Below are positions 56,214-64,000 of a DNA stretch of 64,000 nt, one piece after another. Position numbers and translations under genes: made by a program. Below the pieces are notes generated by a model. The model did no database searches. It was not told where the DNA came from and saw only the letters and a program-made list of their open reading frames with translations. Positions within the stretch are counted from its first letter, which is position 1, and each line of letters starts with the position of its first letter. The stretch comes from Macrolepiota albuminosa (taxonomy: Eukaryota > Basidiomycota > Agaricomycetes > Agaricales > Agaricaceae): NCBI GenBank assembly GCA_027475525.1, contig JAMWFC010000086.1:310001-374000 (forward strand), read 5' to 3'.

Positions 56214-57004
56214 TCAGGCTAATACACAGCAATCACACTCAGCATCAGCATCAGTGTCTCTCGTTCGTACTGTCAAAGCCGCACGTGTGGCATATTCGAA
56301 AACCTCCGCTACACCTTCGCCTGTCTTGGCTGAACATTCGATGTAGTGTCTAGCACCAATCTCCTGGGCGACAGCGATTCCCTATAATACCAATCAAAAT
56401 TGAACCATGGAAAATCGAAAGATCAAGAAACCATACCTGTTGTGTGGTGACACAATTCCGACTGGTCCTTCTGAGATCCATCTTACATCCAATGAGTAGA
56501 TACGGAACGTTGGGGGAGTAGTATGACACTTCCGTAAGCCACTGTGAGTGTCTCGTTATTATTCGGTCAAAATCATACGGTGTTTAACGACAAACCTTCT
56601 CTGGGACGTTGGACAATGAGGCAGGCACGTCTATCGAAAAGCATATGAGTATGACATGCGAGTCCGGATAACACAGAGATCGCAGCCGGTCATAATCCTC
56701 CTGGCCTGCTGTGTCCCATAATGTTAGCTCGATGTGACGCCCGTCAATGTTAAGGTCTTTGACTGTGTTTTCGAACACTGTCGGGATATGGAGCTGTTTT
56801 AACATGTCGGAGTTCATGAATTCTCTAGAAACATAGTCATTAAGATTAAGAAGCCTTACAGTAGGAAATCGTCCTTGGCAATATACCATGGACAATGAGG
56901 TCTGTGTTGCGAGTTGTCAGAAGATTTGTGACCTCACACGACCGCAGGCTAACCTTTCCACAAGCTCCATCACCTATAATGACTAACTTGCGACGTTCGC
57001 CCAT
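56214..57004 (-). CDS. Rho-family small GTPase
   Basis: Membrane-anchored signalling switch, most similar to Rho1/RhoA-type proteins. Five exons give about 193 residues, the usual length. Exon 1 [17 protein letters not shown] and exon 2 [14 protein letters not shown] form the P-loop (GDGACGKT). Exon 3 [15 protein letters not shown] carries the switch I Thr, and [17 protein letters not shown] the switch II. Exon 4 has [11 protein letters not shown], where TKxD-type specificity is CKMD. Exon 5 has [16 protein letters not shown] and ends DCCVLA, a CAAX box (CVLA) for prenylation. Joining exons 2 and 3 with a 66-nt intron removes an otherwise in-frame insertion and restores normal spacing. The ATG at 57004 is fixed by the MGERRKLV start. 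CKMDLR is a variant of the usual CKKDLR. Confidence 0.9.
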
Positions 57005-57689
57005 CGATGACCGGATGAGTAGCAGAAAACTCGTAGGCTACGGCGATGAGACAAAGAAGGCGCGAGAGCACTAAGAGGGATAAAATAAAGAACAGCACGT
57101 TCTGAGTTGTGGGTGCGCTTTTTAAGTGCGTTCTGGGTGAAGCATATGTGGCTGTCAATACGGAAGCTTACAACATGTGTGCAGTGAATATCTCCATGAT
57201 GTTAATTTGCCGTAGCTCGTATCCTATGACATGTGCCATTACATGCTTTCGGCACAAATCAGACATGGCCTCAGCGCGTCAGGCTTGGCACGATATCTGT
57301 TGGTACGTGTAGATGCGTGTAGATATTCCACTCACTATGAAAATTACCACGAGTTTCCGTTTGGAAGCAACCAAAATTGTCATGTTCCAGATCCATGTGT
57401 GTGGCAGAAGTGTTGATTGTACGATACATGATCGCGAAGTAACTATGCCTGGCGAAGTCTGGAACGATTCCTATGGCCGCTCAAGTAAGCATACCTACTA
57501 TGTGGGTATCCCAGGGGCACTTCCAATGAACATATTCTAAGTCGGTAAAGATGAATGCTGTAACTCGATTCAGACTGGCTTTTGATTACCTAATCTTTTT
57601 GCTCGACCATCGTTTGAACGGCGGCTAGTGCTAGTGATCATTCAACTTGTTGAAAATGCGTTGTTCCTCGAGCATGTTCGCCCTGTTTT
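57005..57689. other. intergenic, no recognisable gene
   Basis: The frame at 57313-57540 (MRVDIPLTMKITTSFRLE) is short and unrecognised. The stretch includes the promoter of the Rho gene on the minus strand. Confidence 0.35.
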
Positions 57690-58740
57690 TTGCTTGAAAA
57701 GTTGGACAAAGCTTTTCCGCAATGCGTTCCGCTGGATATCATCAATCTTATCATGGACAAACTCTCTCTGACGACGCTTGTGAACTGCTCTCTCTTATGT
57801 CGCGCTATGGTTACTCCCGCGCGTCGTTGCCTCTTCTTTGACATCGATCTAAAATCTGAAAGCTTGCGGTTATCTTCTCAAAAACCCCTGATCTTGCCAC
57901 ACGTGTGCGGTATCTCCGCGTAACGCAATAACTGAAGCATAGTGGTTCGCCATAATTCTGGTAATCTCCCATATGTCTGCGCTTTCTATATATCTGCCGG
58001 CGGCCAGTCATTCCTTGACCTATCAGACTCATTGCAACAATCGTTCCTAGATTTCTTTCGATCCCCAAACTTAGCCAAGATAATAACCACAGGACTGCAT
58101 GACCTTTTGCCGGCATAGTTTGTACAGTGCCAACAACTAGAGATGCTCGGGATACGCTTCAATAGCCACTTTCGAGTTTGCGACTTTAACTTCGACAACT
58201 TTGGATTTGATGTTGTAAAACCCTCTACGGTGAAGCAACCGTGCATCCTCAAACACTTGATCAACGAGTGTCGAATTTGTGCGAAAACAATTGAGAGTTG
58301 TCAATATTGCACTCACTTTATCACTAGGAATTCATATCCAGGGCCTCATTGAGGATGCTGACTAATGTCTGCTGTAAGTTGTTTGCCCGAGGGGCTTGAA
58401 TTAGCATCTGATGATAGTGCTACACGTACATCCTGTGGCCTCGAAATCCTGCTCGTTATAATCTTTTGTTGCATCGAGCAGCGAGAACAGGACACATTTT
58501 TCCACAGCCAAACAATCAAGATAAAAAGTGTTAAAATTATCTTGCCCATCCTTAGGGATCCAGTGAGATACATTCCTGTAACCGAGGTAGCTGGTTTCAT
58601 TAAAAAGTTATTGAAACAGACGCCTCGTCTGTGTGCCTCCGGGTTACTAGAGATTTATGCGGATCCTATCCCAATCTTCAATGAAGCGAATCGAAGGACA
58701 TACGACAGTTTGAACCGAGTAGTAGCGGCTGCATACTGAA
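57690..58740 (+). pseudogene. F-box-like protein, degenerate
   Basis: The frame opens with LDKAFPQCVPLDIINLIMDK, LSLTTLVNCSLLCRAM and PARRCLFFDIDL, the Agaricomycete F-box-like pattern (substrate receptors of SCF ubiquitin ligases). No ATG precedes it in frame before a stop. Typical follow-on pieces, FLDLSDSLQQSFLDFFRSPN and LAKIITTGLHDLLPA, appear downstream but are separated by stops. A final open piece at 58365-58740 ends NEANRRTYDSLNRVVAAAY. Best read as a pseudogene of a large F-box family. Confidence 0.55.
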
Positions 58741-60189
58741 TTCAGCCACCGCATTAATAATGGGTGCTGACTCGAATCTTCCCTCTTTCCACCAAAACGG
58801 TCAAAGGTGACGTTATCTTTATGTTAATTTTCTTCCTTATTAATGAGATTTAAGACCACATTCTTAAAAGGCTTTTGACGATGTCCATGCCATTTCCTGA
58901 ACACCAGATTAACTGGTCGAAGGCACCAGATAGGGTAAACGAGACCAGTTTGTCAAGTAATAGCACTTTCCGTACTCTCTTTCATGATGGAAGATTTGAT
59001 CAACGAATTGTGATCAAGTCGAGGTTAATTTTGATCGTTGCACATCGCGGTCATCGACCTGTCGAGACCACGAATTTTGTATTACGGGATTTGACACGTT
59101 GATCAAATTTCTTGAGAGCCCAAGTGTACCAACAGTAAGGCACTGAGAACAAGAGGATAGCGGATCCTTTGGTTGTCTCTGGAAATAGGCAGTGAACAGA
59201 TACATCTTGGATGCTGCGAGGGTGGATGGACGTCCTGGATTCCAGGAAGGGAAAGCGTATTGGTCGCCGTGCGCTCACAGGTAGAGAGGACGCGGCTGGA
59301 CACAAGCGTTATTCATAGACTTTCTAAGTTTTAGGGATATCGGACTCCTGGATGGAGGACACGATAGTGGACGCTACAGCGACAATACGATGCGTTTTGT
59401 TTTTCGTGATCACAGTGTTCATTATGAACGCAAACGCGAACGCGGGAGAGGTGTTTAAGTACCCGTTCAAGAGCTTGATGAAACTTAATAGAGAAGAGAA
59501 CGAGCGCACAAGAGAGGGACAACTGTGTCAGTTGCACAACGAATGTAGATTTTTTATAAGTAAAATAATTAGGAGGTTGATGTAAGTAGGGGAACTTGAA
59601 ACTAGAATGCTTGTGAAATTAATTAAGCGAGTCGAATAGAATAGGGAGACAAAAAAGGAGAATAGCGTATGTTTTAGGAGAACTCGATGTTCGGAGTTCG
59701 GTTTGGACTTGTCGCGAGGATCGTGACAAGAGGCAACGTTGAACATTGCGAGCGAGATAGTACAAGGTATAATAACCTTTCTTGATCGCACCCAAACAAT
59801 ATCGAGGACTTCCTGTAATCAACTTTTATATCAGGAGAGGGACACACAGGCGGGTACTGGAAACCCGGAGCAAACCCGTAACGCAATGAATGAACTTGCG
59901 AGGCCTCTGCAAGCGAATAAAGGGGGGTTTCTGGAAGCGTGCAGTTGACATAGAGGCTCCAAACAGGTGATGCAAGGTGTCCTTGTTCTCGATTGAAGGT
60001 GGCGGCTCGGTCCTTGATGGAAATACGAGTTGATGTGGATTCTGGGAAGTTGTACTATCAATAGATGTTTCAAGTGGTTACTTTTGGTTTGATTATCCTT
60101 TTTTCTGCTCCTGGATGCAGAAAATGATGCGTCCCATGTGAATTGTAATACCAATCAAGTGTAGGGACAGTAAGAATATCTTAGCTACT
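58741..60189. other. intergenic, no recognisable gene
   Basis: Overlapping short frames on both strands between 58875 and 60154, none with motifs. No tRNA or clear repeat. Confidence 0.4.
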
Positions 60190-60310
60190 CAATCAAGCCT
60201 TGATTATCAGGTCTTGATTACTATATTACTATGCAGCTATCAACATCTTGATTATCAGGTCTTGATTACTATATTACCACATCTTGACAAGTCCTGATCA
60301 TCAATCAAGA
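60190..60310. repeat. direct repeats rich in cttgatta upstream of the 7-TM gene
   Basis: The segment cttgattatcaggtcttgat plus tactatattac occurs at 60199 and again at 60247 (48-bp spacing), surrounded by further tcaatcaag/cttgatta copies in both orientations. The array ends about 215 bp before ATG 60525 and could be a regulatory cluster or a decayed repeat. Confidence 0.6.
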
Positions 60311-60351
60311 ATATGATAGTTGTACAGAGGATGATCTATATGATAGTTGAG

Positions 60352-60360
60352 TTATAAAAG
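60352..60360 (+). promoter_or_regulatory. TATA box of the DUF6534-like gene
   Basis: ttataaaag lies 165 bp upstream of ATG 60525. A C/T-rich stretch (ctctatcactccctttcaag) follows it at 60393, as is common near fungal transcription starts. Confidence 0.45.
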
Positions 60361-60524
60361 GTCAAGTTATCATTATATGCTTCTGCATCTTCTCTATCAC
60401 TCCCTTTCAAGTCTCTTCAACACTGCCATCTTCTTCAAAGCAATCCAGTCAAAGCACAACGTGTGGCATTCAACTCACTCTCTGATTCTTTCTGTTTCCT
60501 TCAGTTAGTTGGCATCTGACAGCA

Positions 60525-62506
60525 ATGTCCAACCCATCAACAATCTATGAACCAGTCCTTCTAGGTATGTCATCTAAATAATAGGCCCAATATTTCTGAT
60601 CTCTTTCAATCTAGCCTTTATAACTGACTTGTGGTATGAGCATTGTTTTTATTTCTTTTATTGCTTTTCATACACATGTTCTCTATTTAGGCTTTTGGGA
60701 ATTACATGCTTGCAAACTTTGTATTACTTCCGCATGTATCCTCGTGATCATTGGATGTTAAAAGGAGCAGTGAGTCTAGACTCTACAAATGTTCTTGAGT
60801 TATTGCCTTTGATGATTTATTTTCTACAGGTTATAATACTTTTGTAAGTAATATATGGTGTTTTATTTATGGATTAGAAGTTTAAATTTTATGAGCATTA
60901 TGGAATGTGTACAGGTGCTTTTCCTGGCATATGAAATATATTATGTCTTTGTTATGGACAAGATACCTGAAAGGACATCAAACATCATCAATGGCTCCTT
61001 GTCAGTTCTGATACCATGAATTATTTGTAATGTTGACTTTTTTACTTTTAGGGGAAGTACAGTATGCAGCATATTTCACTTATTTGTGATGTGTAGATAT
61101 TGATGCAGTTTTCAGGCTGCAATGATAATTACAGTGTGTTATTACTCATTTTCTTTTATTGTTCTTGTTTTTGATGAAAATCAAGATATTTGTGACATCA
61201 CTAGTTCAGAGGTGCGCTTACATTGTCAAGTAACAACTATTCTGCTTGAAGCTACCATCAATTGTGTCAGCTTCTTTATATGGAGAATATATCATCGCAA
61301 GTGTCATGACTTCATTTTACATTCCACATCCATACTAAATCATATATAGTCAGTCGCAGATATCAATGGCAAAAACTGTTTATTGCATTTATAGTATGCA
61401 TCATTTAATCATACTTTTTATATGCCTCAAGTATGAATCATCCTTTTAGATTACTACATCTCTTGTGCAATTGGGTAACTCTGCATTTAAGCTGCTTCTT
61501 ATACCTTTACAAATAATTTGTCCAGGTATTGAACAATGTCAAGATAACTATTTATTTTTCCCAGAATTTCTGATTCTGATGCAATTTATTGTCACTTTAG
61601 TTTTTGTCTCATTATTGTTTGTATCAATTTCTTTATCAGTGCAATTTGAACTCAAGTCCAAACAGGTACAATGATGCCTCATATTTTATCTTGACTACCC
61701 TACTTGGACGTGTAGGAATATGGTTGACTCTAAATGTATTGCTCAATTCTGATTTAGGCTGAAAACAGGTTTTATTATCAGTTTATTTGATCATGTCCAT
61801 CATCTGTGACTTGTTCATTACTGCATCCCTTGTCTACCTCTTAAGGGACATGCATACTAAATTCATAAGGTGGATTATATTTTGATTGTTGAACAACCCT
61901 TGTATAAGTCTATATAAAATATGCCTTCAGGTCACAAAATGCAATCAATCGTCTAGTTGTCTTTAGGTAAGATTGTTAAATTATGTGTTATAGTTTACTC
62001 ATTATTAAATTGATAGTATGAGCATTGGACTATTGACAAGCATCTTTGCAGCCTGTTCACTTCTGCTTGTGAGTACTATGAGTGTAAAGTTGTAACTAAT
62101 TTGATTCAGATACTCACTTATAACAGTACTATCTTGCTGGAAAGCTTGTTTTTGGTTGTATGTCTTTTCTTTCTCTTGTAAACATTATCCTGATGCTAAT
62201 GAGTACTACCCAAGTTTTTCTCCTGGTCAATGCAAGAAGTCTGTAGCTAGGAAGTTTTTCTTGTTGCTATCACTCACTTTCAATTTTAGTATATTTCAAT
62301 TCAATGCTGGTAAGTATGATTGAACTGTGGTCTTTGATAGCATTTTTGTCTGATTTGTGCTAGGTAACGTATGTGAATTTTCTATTTCACTATCATAAAT
62401 TTTCTATTATGATGACTATGTGTCGCACAGGCTTAACTCTCGTATCAGAGTTCGAAGGATGTTTGCACAGAGTCTGATTGAAGAAACAAATTTCCTTGAA
62501 GAATAG
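60525..62506 (+). CDS. DUF6534-like seven-transmembrane protein
   Basis: Intron-rich gene of a family expanded in Agaricomycetes; function unknown. It opens MSNPSTIYEPVLLG, an intron, AFITDLW, an intron, LLGITCLQTLYYFRMYPRD (the family's LxGxxxxQxxxYFxxFPxD region), then FSWHMKYI. Further on come EATINCVSFFIWRIYH (the QaxxQxFFxxRI region) and MSIGLLTSIFAACSLLLVS (the NTGLLTS region, with Asn changed to Ser). The last exon is LNSRIRVRRMFAQSLIEETN-FLEE, ending at 62506. Segments between these landmarks could not all be joined with confidence, and the sequence is much more AT-rich than the other genes. It may be a pseudogene. Exon limits are approximate. Confidence 0.5.
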
Positions 62507-63269
62507 GAGGTATCTTCCTTGGAGGCACCACAAGTAATTGTTTCTCTCTGCATGGTCATTCCAATTAATTCTTTGTCATTGACTTTAGGTTATCATGAAA
62601 GATAGTTTCTCTGGAATGTAATAACCACCGGCAAATGACATGGAGTTTTGATATCAAGATATTTAGTTCTCAATGGATATTTATCTAGTTCAAATTCAAG
62701 ATTTATCTTATAAGGCCAGTTGTTGATTTTCTAGAGACTGATTCCACCATGTGACGTAGAAAGGAAATAGATGTGCTGAACAATGAATTTAGATAAGACT
62801 CACTGTAAGATGTGAATTGACTGCCTATCAGAATTAGTGGGGTCTAACTCATGAGATATAACAGTTGCCCAGTGACTGAGGTGCCCCCAGAACTCCCTAT
62901 CCAATCCTTTTATCTTTGTGTTTCTCCTTCTGTGGCAGTGGTGATGGATCGCGTGTCCATGAAACACCCCGCAATCTCTCTCCAACACTCACATACGAGG
63001 TCCAATAACAAGATCCCTTGAGAGCATGTACACGGTTGGTTGAGGAAGTCAGCACTCATTATATAGAACTCAGTTCTCCTTCTAGCTCGATTGATGAATG
63101 GCTACAGAGACACTTTCAAACTTGGGCTTCTCTGTAATACACAATCTAGATCATACAACTGCTGTGGCTACAATACATGTATCTTCTCAACGAACATTGA
63201 TCAAGGAGGGCTAGGTATATCCGCATAAATGAGTTTCGGAGGAACATGCAAAGTCTGTGTCATATGTGG
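62507..63269. other. intergenic between two 7-TM genes
   Basis: No motif-bearing frame. Contains the 3' ends of both flanking genes. Confidence 0.4.
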
Positions 63270-64000
63270 TCATTCAGAGTCTGATTTGCGTTGTTCCGCA
63301 GAATTTCGAGCATTCTCATGACTTGGAATAGAATCCTCGAGGGCCGGAGGATCACGTGTTACTACGACGTCTTTGGTGATCACCATCGGCGTTTGAGAAA
63401 ATCTTCTAAAAGAGGCCGAATCATGGGTGCTATCGGACCCTCGTTCACTGTGTACAATGATGAGGTTGAATGTTATCGCCTATCTTCAAATTAGGCTGCA
63501 TTCCGTCGACGAAGGCGGGGACTTACAATAATTTGAATCAGCTTCATATGGAATTATGTAAGATTTCGATATTGGACAAGGGGAAAAACTTACTATACGT
63601 TGTACACCAAATTGACTGTTGTGGTGAGTCAAGTAGACAATGAGGAGCGCTATGAGAGATATTGTGTAAATCAGTCCAGCTTCGATAGTGACGCGAATGG
63701 CTCTTGAGAGCCGGTCCTGTTGTGGGAGTATGAAAGAGCGATAACGTGAAGATCCTCTTCGAACATTCCATATTCGAGAAACAATCAAAGTGGATGTGAT
63801 ACACTTTGTGCTCATCGCCATAGCGTAGAAGGTGATGATAAGAGGAGTCAAGTTTTTTTCTCTGTTACTGAGGGTTGTAGCTCCTGATCCAATGGTGGTC
63901 GCTGCAATGCCGCGACTGTCACGCAAGAGAATTCGAATATTTGTGAGAAGACAACTCGGAGACGCACCTAAACCCACTAAAGACGTCAGTACAGAGAACA
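63270..64000 (-). CDS. multi-pass membrane protein, Agaricomycete 7-TM family (partial)
   Basis: The gene enters from the right edge and reads on the minus strand. Visible parts: NLTPLIITFYAMAMSTKCIT, STLIVSRIWNVRRGSSRYR, RLSRAIRVTIEAGLIYTISL and IALLIVYLTHHNSQFGVQRI. Next is a 15-nt exon (LIQII), then AITFNLIIVHSERGSDSTHD and a hydrophilic tail ending RKSDSE at 63270. The layout (TM segment with RIW, E in IEAGLIYTI, then a final TM and cytosolic tail) matches the common Agaricomycete seven-helix family of unknown function. The N-terminal half lies outside the window. Confidence 0.65.

Noticed and set aside
57313..57540. 75-codon ORF next to the Rho gene
   Set aside because: No motif, intron context or signal peptide; it overlaps frames of similar length and could be chance.
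1..64000. CRISPR arrays, operons, bacterial-type ribosome sites
   Set aside because: No regularly spaced repeats with unique spacers were seen and the gene structure is eukaryotic.

Overview
This window reads as nuclear DNA of a basidiomycete, probably an Agaricomycete (mushroom-forming fungus). The evidence is genes split by many roughly 50-70 nt GT-AG introns, two class I hydrophobins, Agaricomycete-type F-box and 7-TM (DUF6534-like) proteins, fungal tRNA-Ser(CGA) genes with short introns, and Ty1/copia and Tc1 elements. No species name can be supported from sequence alone. Exon joins are my own reading of splice sites and protein-family similarity; no alignment or search was run.

Layout. 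1-2.6 kb: repeat debris. 2.6-5.2 kb (-): PHO84-type phosphate transporter. 6.65 kb: tRNA-Ser(AGA). 7.45-9.5 kb (+): DUF4140/DUF4139 (mucoidy-inhibitor-like) protein. 10.3-16.9 kb: nearly full-length Ty1/copia retrotransposon with a 5-bp target duplication, one 4.6-kb pol frame broken by seven stops, and a second LTR nested in its 3' LTR. 17.4-22.5 kb (-): decayed second copia element split by a 1.58-kb Tc1 element (DD34E). 22.8-31.6 kb: five related genes with an HNH-nuclease-like core, arranged as an inverted duplication of a two-gene unit (A+, B+ | C-, E-) plus a fifth member D. 32.1-37.4 kb: copia LTR/gag debris, a likely KDZ transposase fragment and AT-rich sequence. 37.4-45.1 kb: two divergent class I hydrophobin genes on the arms of a large imperfect inverted repeat, with a secreted GH79 beta-glucuronidase-like gene between them. 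46.2 kb: tRNA-Ser(CGA). 47.7-51.7 kb (-): GH15 (DUF5911-type) glucoamylase/trehalase-like gene. 51.9 kb: second tRNA-Ser(CGA), followed by a decayed copy. 54.2-56.0 kb (+): FucP-like sugar transporter. 56.2-57.0 kb (-): Rho GTPase. 57.7-58.7 kb: broken F-box gene. 60.5-62.5 kb (+): DUF6534-like 7-TM gene. 63.3-64 kb (-): another 7-TM gene running off the edge.

The housekeeping genes are independent monocistronic units. The two most interesting items are the HNH-like inverted array, where catalytic residues survive in only some copies and an N-terminal Cys cluster and a C-terminal module are shared, and three exact tandem duplications of exactly 77 bp. Two of the latter lie in the GH15 gene and one in an LTR; they look more like a k-mer assembly artefact than biology.
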